A DNA stretch of 25,814 nt, from the NCBI GenBank assembly GCA_038522635.1, contig JBCBJZ010000034.1:1-25814 (forward strand). The letters are read 5' to 3'. The position numbers and the translations under genes were made by a program. Source of the stretch: JBCBJZ01 sp038522635 (lineage in GTDB: Bacteria; Pseudomonadota; Alphaproteobacteria; Rhizobiales; Hyphomicrobiaceae). Every line of letters starts with the position of its first letter. Within the stretch, counting starts at the first letter, position 1. The notes under the pieces are model-generated. The model saw nothing but the letters and a program-made list of their open reading frames with translations. It made no database searches and had not been told where the DNA came from. Below, in pieces: positions 8,817 to 17,462 of the stretch.

Positions 8817-8844
8817 GGCTTAAGGCCTCGGCAACGCCCGACGC

Positions 8845-10119
8845 TCAACCTTTTCCATCTTCCAACGTGGTGACCACGGCCGCGCTCTGCTCAAGCGTGC
8901 GATGGACCGGACACTTATCCGCAATCTCCAGCAGTTTGCTGCGCATCTCATCGCTCACATGGCCGCCCAAGCGGATCGTCCGCTCAAACCGATCGATTCG
9001 CCCCTCGTGCCCTTCCCCACAATCGGCACAGTCCTGGGCATGCACCTTCGCATGCTTGACATCGACCACCACCGGCTCCAGGTCCAACCCTTTGCGCGCC
9101 GCATACATCCGCAACGTCATGCTGGTGCACGCGCCAAGTCCCATGCTCAGCAGGTCGTACGGCGTGGGCCCCGTGTCATCACCACCATAGCTGCGCGGCT
9201 CATCCGCCAACACCGTATGCGCGCCAACCCGCATGCGCTGCTGGAATTGCCCCGCGCCGGTTTCTTCAACCCGCACGACCCCGTCCGGCAACCCGGCCCC
9301 GGCCCCGGCCTCAGGATGATCACCCGCCGTTGCTCCAGCACCAGCGCTTTGCGCCTCTTCGCCGTCCTGACGTCCAATCCAGGCCGCGATCACATCGGCG
9401 GCATAGATCGCATCAACCCGCTTTGAGAGCAGGTGATCGGCACCATCCAGAGACACGAAACTCTTGGGATGTTTGGCCGCGCGGAAAATCGCCGTCGCAT
9501 TGTCGATGCCAACGGTCTGATCCTGCGGTGCATGCATCACCAAAAGCGCTTTCCGCATCGTCGCGATCCGTTCCGCAAGACGCTGCTTCTCCACGTCTTC
9601 GACAAACTGCCGCTTGATCGTGAACGGCCGCCCCGCGAGCTTCACCTCTGCGACGCCCTCGTTGCGAATCGCCTCAATCGAAGTCCCGAAGTTGTGCAGC
9701 ACATGATCGACCTGCCCCGGTGCGCCGATCGTCGCGACCGCTCCGACCTCCGGGACATCGCCCGCCGCCGCCAGCACCGCTGCGCCGCCAAGGCTGTGGC
9801 CCACCAGCAGCCGCGGCGCTTCCCAAGTCTTGCGCAGGTAGGCAACCGCATGCAGCAGGTCTTGCACGTTGGACGAGAAGTTCGTGTTGGCGAACTCGCC
9901 CTCACTGGCACCAAGTCCGGTGAAGTCAAACCGCAGCACCGCGATCCCCCGCTCCGCCAAGGTGCTGGCAATGCGCGAGGCCGCGAAAATATCCTTCGAA
10001 CACGTGAAGCAGTGGGCGAACAGACTGAACGCGCGTGGTTTGCCTTCAGGCAGGTCCAACCGCGCCGCCAGCGTTTGGCCATCAGCACCCTTGAATTCAA
10101 CTTTCTGGGATCGCGCCAT
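8845..10119 (-). CDS. fused alpha/beta hydrolase - OsmC family protein
   Basis: This is a two-domain cytoplasmic enzyme. Residues 1-250 form an alpha/beta hydrolase with Ser109 in the nucleophile elbow GHSLGG, Asp200 (HAPQDQTV) and His229 (DGADHLL) as a likely triad. A Gly/Ala/Glu-rich linker (about 252-280) leads to an OsmC-type domain (about 281-422) with the two peroxidatic cysteines Cys331 (GLGACTSMTL) and Cys403 (DKCPVHRT). OsmC/Ohr proteins reduce organic hydroperoxides. The fusion is a known architecture, but its substrate is not established. The start at 10119 is fixed by AAGGAG at 10132-10127, 7 bases upstream; the ATG at 10137 would put this site inside the gene. The extra cysteines C364/C367 in the OsmC half may be structural. 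It lies 73 bases after ccmH and may be read with the ccm operon. Confidence 0.9.
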   Translation of the reverse strand: MARSQKVEFKGADGQTLAARLDLPEGKPRAFSLFAHCFTCSKDIFAASRIASTLAERGIAVLRFDFTGLGASEGEFANTNFSSNVQDLLHAVAYLRKTWEAPRLLVGHSLGGAAVLAAAGDVPEVGAVATIGAPGQVDHVLHNFGTSIEAIRNEGVAEVKLAGRPFTIKRQFVEDVEKQRLAERIATMRKALLVMHAPQDQTVGIDNATAIFRAAKHPKSFVSLDGADHLLSKRVDAIYAADVIAAWIGRQDGEEAQSAGAGATAGDHPEAGAGAGLPDGVVRVEETGAGQFQQRMRVGAHTVLADEPRSYGGDDTGPTPYDLLSMGLGACTSMTLRMYAARKGLDLEPVVVDVKHAKVHAQDCADCGEGHEGRIDRFERTIRLGGHVSDEMRSKLLEIADKCPVHRTLEQSAAVVTTLEDGKG

Positions 10120-10126
10120 AACCGGG

Positions 10127-10132
10127 CTCCTT
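10127..10132 (-). promoter_or_regulatory. ribosome binding site of the hydrolase-OsmC gene
   Basis: AAGGAG on the minus strand, 7 bases before the ATG at 10119. It decides the start between two in-frame ATG codons 18 bases apart. Confidence 0.8.
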
Positions 10133-10192
10133 GTCAAGCATCGACAACGTCAAACGCAGGGATCAAGCAACCGGCTGCCAAGCGCCGAACGA

Positions 10193-10777
10193 TTACGGGT
10201 CGCGGTCGTGGCGCACACGTTCGCGATCGGCCCCACCGGCAGCGCCGCCCTCATCCATGAGCTGCTCAAGCTTTGCCCGCTCAGCCTCACTGAGCGGTTT
10301 GCGTGGCCCGGCCGCCGCCGTCGCGGGTTGCCGCATCACCTGCATCCAACCCAGATAGAGGGCGCCCACCAAAACCAAAAGAGGGGCAAGCCATAACGCT
10401 ATCGTGTGCAGAGCAAATGGCGGGCGCAGCAGCACGAATTCGCCATAACGTTCAACGATCCACGCCACCACCTCTTCATCGCTATCGCCCTTCTTCAGGC
10501 GATCGCGAACGTGAAAGCGCAAATCCTTAGCCAGCGGCGCATCGCTCTCATCGATGGATTGGTTCTGGCACACGACGCAGCGCAGACCGGTTGAAATGTC
10601 CCGTGCGCGCTTTTCCAACGCCGCGTCCTTGAGCACCTCATCGGGCCCAACGGCCATGCCCGATGTCGCCAGGCTCAAGGCGCCAGCAACCAACAAAAGC
10701 CCGGCGACCACGACCGTCCAGATGCCGGTGCAAAGCGTCCGCGACGATGGCCACAATGATGCCCGGCAAGAGCCCAT
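10193..10777 (-). CDS. ccmH: cytochrome c maturation protein CcmH (CycL), thiol reductase subunit
   Basis: CcmH is a membrane-anchored, periplasm-facing thiol protein that reduces apocytochrome c so that the CcmF complex can attach haem. The signature LRCVVCQNQS is present (redox Cys67 and Cys70), in a helical domain at about 47-118. A membrane helix at about 123-146 follows, as does a short charged cytoplasmic tail. A hydrophobic N-terminal segment (about 20-38) serves as signal or anchor. The ATG at 10777 has TTGAGGGG 8-14 bases upstream, straddling the ccmF stop, and gives 194 residues. A TTG at 10792 overlapping ccmF by 4 bases is a less likely start. This is the last of four ccm genes in order I-E-F-H, the cycHJKL order of rhizobia. 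Confidence 0.95.
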   Translation of the reverse strand: MGSCRASLWPSSRTLCTGIWTVVVAGLLLVAGALSLATSGMAVGPDEVLKDAALEKRARDISTGLRCVVCQNQSIDESDAPLAKDLRFHVRDRLKKGDSDEEVVAWIVERYGEFVLLRPPFALHTIALWLAPLLVLVGALYLGWMQVMRQPATAAAGPRKPLSEAERAKLEQLMDEGGAAGGADRERVRHDRDP

Positions 10778-10788
10778 ACCAGCGCCCC

Positions 10789-12786
10789 TCAAGACGCCGC
10801 GGACGGCGCCACCGGCGCGGTCGCGACATCGCGGGTCACACGGCGCGGCGCACCCACACGCAACCGCCGATCGCTGAGCGACAACAGACCGCCCAAGAAC
10901 ATCAACAGCGTCCCGAGCCAGATCAGCCGCACCAGCGGATTGAAATACAGCCGCACCGCATACGAGCCGTCTTTCAGCCTGTTGCCCAAAATCCCGTAGA
11001 GATCTCCCCGCCAGGACGCATGGATGCCGGCCTCGGTGGTGCGCTGGCGCGGCGCTGTATAAAGCCGCTTCGACGGCACGATCTCGGCCACCTGCACGCC
11101 GCCCCGAAAGACGATCGCGCGCGCGAACTCTTCGGAATAGTTCGGCCCAGGCCGAACCTCAGCGCCCTTAAACTCCACTGTATAGCCAGCGATCTGCGCT
11201 TTATCACCCGGGTTCATGCGCTGCACGATCTCGGTCTGGTAGGCCGTCATCGCGACGATCCCGACCACCATCACGCCGACGCCCGCGTGCGCGACCACCG
11301 TCCCATAGGCCGAACGCGGCAGATTGCGCGCACGCCGCAAGCTCTCGGCGAACGGCGCCTTGAAGAGCTTCACCCGAAACCCCCAGTCCGCCATCGCCCC
11401 GGCGATCACCCAGACGCCGAGCCCAAGCCCGAGCGGCGCGAGCCACGGCCCGCGATAAAGCATCGCGTACGCGCCCAACGTCACCAACAGGCAAAGTGCA
11501 GCCACCCACCAAAGCCGCTCCGCCGCAGCTGCCAGATCACCGCGTTTCCACGCGAGTGCAGGTCCGAACGGCAGCGCCAACAGCAACGGTACCATCAGCG
11601 GGCCGAACGTCAGATTGAAGTACGGCGGCCCCACCGAGATCTTCGCGCCCGAAACCGCTTCCAGCGCCAGCGGGTAGAGCGTACCGATCAGCACGGTCGC
11701 GCATGACGTCGTCAGCAGGATGTTGTTCAGCACCAGCCCGCCTTCGCGGCTGATCGGGGCGAACAGGCCGCCCTGACGCAACTCCTGTGCCCGCCACGCG
11801 TAGAGCGCCAACCCACCACCGGTGAAGAACACCATGATCGCCAAAATGAAGACGCCGCGTTCGGGATCAACCGCAAACGCATGCACCGATGACAGCACGC
11901 CAGAGCGCACCAGAAACGTCCCCATCAAGCTCAAGGAGAACGTCACGATCGCGAGCAGGATGGTCCAAACGCTCAGCGCTTCGCGCTTTTCCATCACGAT
12001 CGCGGAATGCAGCAGGGCCGTTCCCGCCAACCACGGCATGAACGAGGCGTTCTCGACCGGGTCCCAGAACCACCAGCCGCCCCAACCCAATTCGTAATAG
12101 GCCCACCACGATCCCATGGCGATGCCGATCGTCAGGCACATCCATGCCAGCAAAGTCCACGGACGCACCCAGCGCGCCCACGCCGCATCGACCCTGCCCT
12201 CGATCAGGGCCGCAACCGCAAACGAGAAGGCCATCGAGAACCCGACGTAGCCCGCGTACAAAAACGGCGGGTGAAACGCCAAGGCGGGATCCTGCAGGAT
12301 CGGGTTCAGGCCCTTCCCGTCGAGCGGGACTTCGGGAAGGCGTTCGAACGGGTTCGATGTGAAAATGATGAACGCCAAGAACGCGACGCCAATCAGCCCT
12401 TGCACGCCGAGCACGGCCGCCCGCAGGCGATCGGGCAAATTGTTGCCGAACGCAGCCACCGCCGCGCCGAACAACGCGACCGTCAACACCCACAAGAGCA
12501 TCGAGCCCTCGTGGTTTCCCCATACGCCCGACACTTTGTAGAGCATCGGCTTTGCGGAATGCGAATTCAGCCAGACGTTCTTGACCGAAAAATCCGACGT
12601 CACATACGCGTAGGTCAACGCGGCGAACGACACCGCGAGCAGCCCGCACTGAACCAGTGCCGCCGACCGCGTCGCCGCGACCAATCCCACATCGTTGCGC
12701 GCCAACCCCAACGCCGGCAAACCAACCTGCGCCAGCGCCACCACGAACGCCAGCATCAGCGCAAAATGGCCAAGCTCAACCGTCAT
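10789..12786 (-). CDS. ccmF: cytochrome c haem lyase subunit CcmF (CycK)
   Basis: CcmF is a polytopic inner-membrane protein that takes haem from holo-CcmE and ligates it to the CxxCH motif of apocytochrome c, working with CcmH and CcmI. The 665-residue protein has many hydrophobic helices and the family signature, the tryptophan-rich WWD box at about 227-246 (WGGWWFWDPVEN). Candidate haem-ligand histidines lie at His92 (WGNHEGSM), His172 (AFHPPFLY) and His260 (LLHSAIV). The start at 12786 overlaps the ccmE stop as ATGA and has CAGGGA about 6 bases upstream; an in-frame start 33 bases earlier lacks this context. It is translationally coupled to ccmE. Confidence 0.97.
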   Translation of the reverse strand: MTVELGHFALMLAFVVALAQVGLPALGLARNDVGLVAATRSAALVQCGLLAVSFAALTYAYVTSDFSVKNVWLNSHSAKPMLYKVSGVWGNHEGSMLLWVLTVALFGAAVAAFGNNLPDRLRAAVLGVQGLIGVAFLAFIIFTSNPFERLPEVPLDGKGLNPILQDPALAFHPPFLYAGYVGFSMAFSFAVAALIEGRVDAAWARWVRPWTLLAWMCLTIGIAMGSWWAYYELGWGGWWFWDPVENASFMPWLAGTALLHSAIVMEKREALSVWTILLAIVTFSLSLMGTFLVRSGVLSSVHAFAVDPERGVFILAIMVFFTGGGLALYAWRAQELRQGGLFAPISREGGLVLNNILLTTSCATVLIGTLYPLALEAVSGAKISVGPPYFNLTFGPLMVPLLLALPFGPALAWKRGDLAAAAERLWWVAALCLLVTLGAYAMLYRGPWLAPLGLGLGVWVIAGAMADWGFRVKLFKAPFAESLRRARNLPRSAYGTVVAHAGVGVMVVGIVAMTAYQTEIVQRMNPGDKAQIAGYTVEFKGAEVRPGPNYSEEFARAIVFRGGVQVAEIVPSKRLYTAPRQRTTEAGIHASWRGDLYGILGNRLKDGSYAVRLYFNPLVRLIWLGTLLMFLGGLLSLSDRRLRVGAPRRVTRDVATAPVAPSAAS

Positions 12787-13238
12787 TGAGATCCCTGCCC
12801 CGGCGGCCCACCCTTCCAAACGCCCTTTTTCTTCAGAGCGTCAGCAACTTCAGGCGGCATGTAATTTTCATCGTGTTTCGCCAGCACGTTGTCGGCCAGG
12901 AAGCGTCCATCGGGCAGCAATTTCCCGTCCGTCACCACGCCCTGTCCCTCACGAAACAGGTCAGGCAACTCGCCCTGGTAAGCGACCTTGATCGTCTTGA
13001 TGCTGTCGGTCACCGCGAAGAAGACCTTCAAACCCTCATCGCGCTTGACGCTGCCTTGGGCCACCAAGCCACCCAACCGAAACCGCACGCCAGGTTTGAT
13101 GTTCTTTTCTGCTACATCGCTCGGCGTATGAAAGAACACGATCTCGCTGCGCAGGGCGACCGCCACCAACACGATCGCCAGCGCCAACACGCCAACGGCC
13201 GTCCCGATCAGCACACCGCGTCGCTGTTTCCGCGTCAT
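12783..13238 (-). CDS. ccmE: haem chaperone CcmE (CycJ)
   Basis: CcmE is a periplasmic, membrane-anchored chaperone that covalently binds haem delivered by CcmABCD and passes it to CcmF. The 151-residue protein has one N-terminal membrane helix (about 9-29), an OB-fold region (FRLGGLVAQGSV, VAYQGELPDLFREGQGVV) and the haem-attachment motif LAKHDENYMPPEV with His122 and Tyr126. A Gly/Pro-rich tail ends the protein. The ATG at 13238 has GGAGG 10 bases upstream, inside the end of ccmI. It overlaps ccmF by 4 bases. Confidence 0.97.
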   Translation of the reverse strand: MTRKQRRGVLIGTAVGVLALAIVLVAVALRSEIVFFHTPSDVAEKNIKPGVRFRLGGLVAQGSVKRDEGLKVFFAVTDSIKTIKVAYQGELPDLFREGQGVVTDGKLLPDGRFLADNVLAKHDENYMPPEVADALKKKGVWKGGPPGQGSQ

Positions 13239-13244
13239 GCGCGT

Positions 13245-14510
13245 CTATCCTCCGGCCGGCGCTTTGGCCGGTTTGCCCAAGCCCAAATCGCGTGCGAACG
13301 CGGTCAGGCGAGCCAGTTTGGTCTCATCGTCGGCGAACCGCTTGCGAGCACGCGCCAACGCGGCCTGCGCTTCGCCCGACTTCTTCAACACAACATACGC
13401 TCGGATCAGCTTCTGCCAATCCGCCAGATCGCCACCCTCGCGGCGCAGCCGGTCGGCAAGCCCGGCAACCATCGCGTTGATCATCGCGGCACGTGCTTTC
13501 GGCGTCATGGTGCGGGCCGCATCGACATCTTCAGCGGTCGGGCCCCGTTGCGGACCACCCGCCGGCGCAGAACCCGGGGTCGGCGCGCGCGCCTGCGTTG
13601 ATGAGGGCGCTGCACTTGCTGCCCGCAACCGAGCCAACTGACGCTTCACCGGCGCGAGCCAAGCTGCGTTTTCAGGCGCACCTGCGACAAGCGCTTCATA
13701 ACCGGCGATCGCTTTCGCCCGCTGCCCCCGCTGTTCTGCTGCAACGGCCAGCCAGAAGCGCGCCCGCATATGTTTCGGCTCAGCCTTGGCGATCCGCTCA
13801 AACGCGGCCATCACCTCATCGGAGACGCGCCCGCCAGCCCCCAAGACGCGCGCCTCAGCCCAAGCTGACAAACGCGGCGGCGTCTCGCCCTTCAGCGCCA
13901 TCAAACGCTTGTACGCGCTCGCCGCATCCGCAAAGCGACGCAGGCGCATGTAAATCGGCGCGATCACCGCCCACCCCCGCGCGTCATCCGGGTTCGCCCG
14001 CAGCCGCGCTTCCACGCGCGCGATCATCGATTGGATGGAAGGTTGTCCAGGCCCCGCTTGGCGGATCGGCTGACGCGTGTCACGCGCGGCCAGCGGCGCG
14101 TCGGCTTGAAAGGGCGATCCGAAACCCGCGTACAATCCGATTGAGGCCAGAGGCACGCCGACCAAGAGCGCCATCGCTGTCGTTCGGCTTAACGCCTGCC
14201 CGGCCTGATCTGCGGCTGCGCCCTCCCGCAAGCCATCGCTGACGGCCGGTCCAGACCCGTTGCCAGACGTTGCGCCCGCGCCTTCCGCTACACTTAGAAG
14301 CCGCCGCGCGATTTCCACCCGCGCCGCTTCCGCTTCCTGCGCGCTCAACAGGCCCGACGCCACATCGCGTTCGACTTCCGCAAGTTGGTCCTTGTAAACG
14401 GCAACATCGGCGGCCGACGCGTCTCGCGTCGCACGGGCCCGCACCAACGGACGCACCAGCGCCACCAGCGCCAGCGCCGTCATCACCGCAAAGCCGATCC
14501 AGAGCATCAT
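13245..14510 (-). CDS. ccmI: cytochrome c maturation protein CcmI (CycH), TPR apocytochrome chaperone
   Basis: CcmI is a membrane protein that binds the C-terminal end of apocytochrome c and brings it to the CcmF/CcmH ligation complex. In 421 residues it shows a first helix (about 3-22), a cytoplasmic loop (DVAVYKDQLAEVERD, LLSAQEAEAARVEIARRLL) typical of the family, a second helix (about 111-130), and a periplasmic region of TPR-like repeats (about 155-290, for example PDDARGWAVIAPIYMRLRRF). The C-terminal block with MINAMVAGLADRLR and WQKLIRAYVVL is also characteristic. The start is ATGATG at 14510; no ribosome site precedes it, but a 15-codon frame ends on it (see 14507-14554), suggesting coupled translation. 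It lies 6 bases ahead of ccmE and opens the operon. Confidence 0.93.
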   Translation of the reverse strand: MMLWIGFAVMTALALVALVRPLVRARATRDASAADVAVYKDQLAEVERDVASGLLSAQEAEAARVEIARRLLSVAEGAGATSGNGSGPAVSDGLREGAAADQAGQALSRTTAMALLVGVPLASIGLYAGFGSPFQADAPLAARDTRQPIRQAGPGQPSIQSMIARVEARLRANPDDARGWAVIAPIYMRLRRFADAASAYKRLMALKGETPPRLSAWAEARVLGAGGRVSDEVMAAFERIAKAEPKHMRARFWLAVAAEQRGQRAKAIAGYEALVAGAPENAAWLAPVKRQLARLRAASAAPSSTQARAPTPGSAPAGGPQRGPTAEDVDAARTMTPKARAAMINAMVAGLADRLRREGGDLADWQKLIRAYVVLKKSGEAQAALARARKRFADDETKLARLTAFARDLGLGKPAKAPAGG

Positions 14511-14554
14511 GGGCGCAGTTTCGTCTCACGCTCGCGGGCCCGACGCGCCACCAT
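14507..14554 (-). other. possible 15-codon leader ORF coupled to ccmI
   Basis: An ATG at 14554 with GAAGG 7 bases upstream opens a frame reading MVARRARERETKLRP, whose TGA overlaps the ATG of ccmI (ATGA). ccmI has no ribosome site of its own, so ribosomes finishing this mini-frame could restart on ccmI. The peptide is Arg-rich (6 of 15 residues). It could also be chance; no similar peptide is known to me. The rest of the 208-base gap up to 14718 shows no other gene. Confidence 0.3.
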
Positions 14555-14718
14555 GCGCACGCCTTCTGCCGTTCCCTGACATAAGCGCGCAGCACAAACC
14601 CGGCAAGCGCACCACCGTCGCGCGCTACCGCCGCACCGTCACCTGTCGTCGGCACCAGCCACGCACTTAGCGGTCACACAAGCACCCACGCGGTCAGACC
14701 CACGCAAATTGAAAAGCG

Positions 14719-15192
14719 TCAGGTGACTTTCCGCCACGTCCCATCGGGGTTGCGGCAAGCCGTGCCGCGCATCGTCTGCGGTCGACCATCGATGAAAATG
14801 CGATGCGTGTAGACGCGGCAATAAGAACCACGGCTGCGGTAAGGCCGGTCCGGGATCACCTCCCCGTAACGCCCACTATCGCGGTTACGCCACGGGATCG
14901 CCACGCCCGATCCGCCGCGCTCGAGGGCATCAAACTCCGCACGCTGCGCCAACTGCCGATCACGCTCGTCCAGCGACCGCCCGATCTCGCTGCCCACGAT
15001 GCCGCCAACCACCGCACCGATGGCCGTCGCTGCGACGCGCCCGCGGCCGCGGCCCACCGAGTTGCCGATCAAGCCCCCGGTTATGGCGCCGATCGCAAGG
15101 CCAGCGTCAGACTTGTTCGGTCCTGATTGAGAGCAACCTGCCAGCCCCAAGGCGAGCGCAAGGCCCAGGCCCACAAACAGTGATCGATGCAT
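14719..15192 (-). CDS. outer-membrane glycine-zipper lipoprotein (17 kDa antigen-like)
   Basis: This is a small envelope lipoprotein of 157 residues. The signal peptide ends in a clear lipobox, LAGC, with the lipidated Cys at residue 20. Next comes a glycine-zipper 2TM region (about 28-72: GLAIGAITGGLIGNSVG, AIGAVVGGIVGSEIGRSLDE), as in Rickettsia 17 kDa surface antigen and related proteins. A C-terminal Arg/Tyr-rich domain has two cysteines (SYCRVYTH, RGTACRNPDGTWRKV) that may form a disulfide. The ATG at 15192 has AAGGA about 9 bases upstream; an in-frame start further up has no signal peptide at its N-terminus and is rejected. It sits alone between feuQ-like and ccmI, with 156 bases upstream for a promoter. 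The function is unknown; glycine-zipper lipoproteins are often linked to envelope integrity. Confidence 0.85.
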   Translation of the reverse strand: MHRSLFVGLGLALALGLAGCSQSGPNKSDAGLAIGAITGGLIGNSVGRGRGRVAATAIGAVVGGIVGSEIGRSLDERDRQLAQRAEFDALERGGSGVAIPWRNRDSGRYGEVIPDRPYRSRGSYCRVYTHRIFIDGRPQTMRGTACRNPDGTWRKVT

Positions 15193-15348
15193 CTTTGACG
15201 TCCTTATCGTTCTCCCGACCTTGCTGTGATGATTGCCGATTGGGGTAAAAATCCGCTCAAACCGTGACGGCGCACAAACCGTGGTTCGCGTGCCACAGCT
15301 GCCCGTTTCAGCCAGCGCACCGAACCATCTTAGGCCCACGGCAGCGGC

Positions 15349-16737
15349 TCAAACCGCAGGCAAATCCAGCTGCACGCGCAACCCACCCAGCTTTGAACGA
15401 TCGAGCGTCAGCGATCCTCGATAGGACTGCACCAAATCGTTCACGATCGACAAGCCAAGCCCCGTACCGGGCACCGTCTCATCGAGGCGTTTGCCCCGCG
15501 CGATCGCCTGCTCGCATTGTTCGGCAGTCAGCCCCGGACCATCATCTTCAACACAAATCGCCAGCCGCCGTTTGGTTCGGTCCTGCGGATCAGAGCGCAC
15601 ACTCAGGCTCACGCTCACCTGGCTCTTGGCCCACTTCCCGCCGTTTTCCATCAGGTTACCGAGCATCTCCTCGATGTCCTGCTTCTCGCCCTGGAATTTT
15701 GCGCCCGCTTCAACCTCGCTGGTGTACGTCACGCCGCGCGCTTCGTTGATCCGTCCGAGCGCGCGCATCAGGCCATCCACCACCGGCTCAACCGGCGTCA
15801 CGCGCCCGATCACGCCGACCCGCGCCGCCATCCTTGCCCGATCAAGATAAAGTGAGATCTGATCGCCCATAACGCGGGCCTGCCCTGCGACGCGCTGCGC
15901 GAACGTGTCAGCGGGGTTGTCGTTCGCTTCGTTCGTGATCACCGCCAGCGGCGTCTTCAGCGCATGCGCCAGGTTCCCGACCTGCGTGCGCGCCCGATCG
16001 ATGATCTCCTGGTTCGCGGTGATCAGCGCGTTCATCTCAACCTGCAACGGCTTAATCTCGGATGGGAGTTCCCCCTCCAGTTTCTCCGCTTCGCCTGACC
16101 GGATCGCGGCCAGGCCGTTCTCGATGTTGCGCAGCGGCAGCAGACCAAACCGCACCTGGAACAACGTCACAGCAAGCAGCCCTGCGCCCGCGAGCGCCAA
16201 CGCGATCAACAGCCGGTTGCGAAACTGCGCGACCCGTTCGTTCACCTCCCACATCGGTCCAGCGACCGCGAACGAATACGCCCGCGTCCCTTGAGGCCCT
16301 TTGAACTGATGGATCGCCTCGGTAACCCGCAACTGCTTTTCACCCACCGGCGCGTTGAGCGTTGCCCAGAGGCGGTTGTTACGGTCAGGCACCGCTTCAA
16401 CAGCGCTTGGCAACGCGAGCTGTTCGCTCGCCAGCGAGTTGGAAATCATGCGCTTGCCAGCGCGCCCATCGAGCGGCTGGATCTGCCAATACCACCCTGA
16501 GTGGCTGATCTCGAAAAAGGGCTCGCCCGTTGGCTCAGGCCGCCCGGGCACCTGCCCGCCCTCTTCAAGGCTGTTGGCGACGATCACCGTCAGGATGAAG
16601 CCAAGCCGCTTATCAAAGCTCGCTTGCGCGTCGGCCCGGTAAAGCGCGCTCACCACCAGCGCCGCGATCGGCAGCACCAGCAAGGCCCAACCGGCCGCCG
16701 TCATAAACAGCCGAAAGGCGAGCGAATTAACCTTCAT
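15349..16737 (-). CDS. feuQ: PhoQ/FeuQ-like sensor histidine kinase
   Basis: This is an inner-membrane sensor kinase of 462 residues from the ATG at 16737, which overlaps the regulator gene by 11 bases. It has a membrane helix (about 10-33), a periplasmic sensor domain (about 34-175) and a second helix (about 176-195). A HAMP-like linker leads to the phosphoacceptor His258 in GNLAHALKTPLAVI, an H-box form seen in the PhoQ/FeuQ group. The ATPase domain is complete: N-box Asn365 (LMENGGKWA), G1 DDGPGL (398-403), G2 GTGLGLS (424-430). In rhizobia feuPQ lies beside cycHJKL and responds to osmotic or envelope conditions; the same neighbourhood here supports the name, which I give as a probable assignment. 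The signal in this organism is unknown. Confidence 0.85.
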   Translation of the reverse strand: MKVNSLAFRLFMTAAGWALLVLPIAALVVSALYRADAQASFDKRLGFILTVIVANSLEEGGQVPGRPEPTGEPFFEISHSGWYWQIQPLDGRAGKRMISNSLASEQLALPSAVEAVPDRNNRLWATLNAPVGEKQLRVTEAIHQFKGPQGTRAYSFAVAGPMWEVNERVAQFRNRLLIALALAGAGLLAVTLFQVRFGLLPLRNIENGLAAIRSGEAEKLEGELPSEIKPLQVEMNALITANQEIIDRARTQVGNLAHALKTPLAVITNEANDNPADTFAQRVAGQARVMGDQISLYLDRARMAARVGVIGRVTPVEPVVDGLMRALGRINEARGVTYTSEVEAGAKFQGEKQDIEEMLGNLMENGGKWAKSQVSVSLSVRSDPQDRTKRRLAICVEDDGPGLTAEQCEQAIARGKRLDETVPGTGLGLSIVNDLVQSYRGSLTLDRSKLGGLRVQLDLPAV

Positions 16738-17398
16738 GCCCGTCCGCGGAAAGCCGATAACCAAGACCGCGGATGGTGATGATCATGTCGCCGGGGATCT
16801 TCTTGCGCAGGCGACCGATGAACACCTCGATGGTGTTTGAATCCCGATCGAAATCCTGCTCGTAAAGGTGCTCGACCAGTTCACTGCGCGACACCACCCG
16901 CTCGTTGTGATGCATCATATAGGCGAGCAAACGGTACTCATGCGAGGTCAGTTTGACCGTCTGCCCATCCACACTGACCCGCGCGGTCTTGGTATCAAGC
17001 CGCAGCGGCCCAACCTCGATCTCGCTTTTCGCGTGCCCTGCAGAGCGCCGCACCTGCGCCCGTAAACGCGCCAGCAACTCTTCCATATGAAAGGGCTTGG
17101 CGAGGTAATCGTCGGCGCCGGCATCCATGCCCTGCACCTTGTCCGACCAACGATCGCGCGCGGTCAGGATCACCACCGGCATATTGCGTTCCGCGCGCCG
17201 CCATTGTTCCAGCACGCTGATGCCATCCATCTTCGGCAAGCCGATATCGAGGACCACCACATCGTAGGGCTCGGTTTCGCCAAGGAAGAAGCCCTCTTCG
17301 CCGTCCATGGCCGTATCGACCGCATACCCCGCTTCGGTCAGCGCGCTCACCAACTGCCGGTTCAGATCGGGATCATCTTCGACCACAAGTGCGCGCAT
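16727..17398 (-). CDS. feuP: PhoP/FeuP-like response regulator (OmpR family)
   Basis: This is a DNA-binding response regulator of 223 residues. The receiver has Glu7/Asp8/Asp9, phospho-acceptor Asp51 (VVVLDIGLPKMDG) and Lys101 (DYLAKPFH). The winged-helix domain (about 126-217) ends with FIGRLRKKI and TIRGLGYRL. The ATG at 17398 has AAGGGG 8 bases upstream. It overlaps the kinase by 11 bases, and a small exported-protein gene lies 64 bases upstream in the same direction, so the three probably form one unit like feuN-feuP-feuQ. In rhizobia FeuP activates cyclic glucan export and related genes; targets here are not visible. Confidence 0.88.
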   Translation of the reverse strand: MRALVVEDDPDLNRQLVSALTEAGYAVDTAMDGEEGFFLGETEPYDVVVLDIGLPKMDGISVLEQWRRAERNMPVVILTARDRWSDKVQGMDAGADDYLAKPFHMEELLARLRAQVRRSAGHAKSEIEVGPLRLDTKTARVSVDGQTVKLTSHEYRLLAYMMHHNERVVSRSELVEHLYEQDFDRDSNTIEVFIGRLRKKIPGDMIITIRGLGYRLSADGHEG

Positions 17399-17462
17399 GG
17401 GGCATCCCCTTCTTCGTCATCGTCCTTCGTCCGCGTCTTGGGCCGCCACGTAAGCGGGACGC

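Noticed and set aside
10663..11706. 347-residue plus-strand frame opposite ccmF/ccmH
   Set aside because: Antisense to ccmF, which is identified by its WWD box; composition is biased to Arg, Pro and His.
14511..14718. Hidden ccmD-like small membrane protein upstream of ccmI
   Set aside because: The three minus-strand frames give no hydrophobic helix of adequate length with a start and ribosome site; only the 15-codon mini-frame is plausible.
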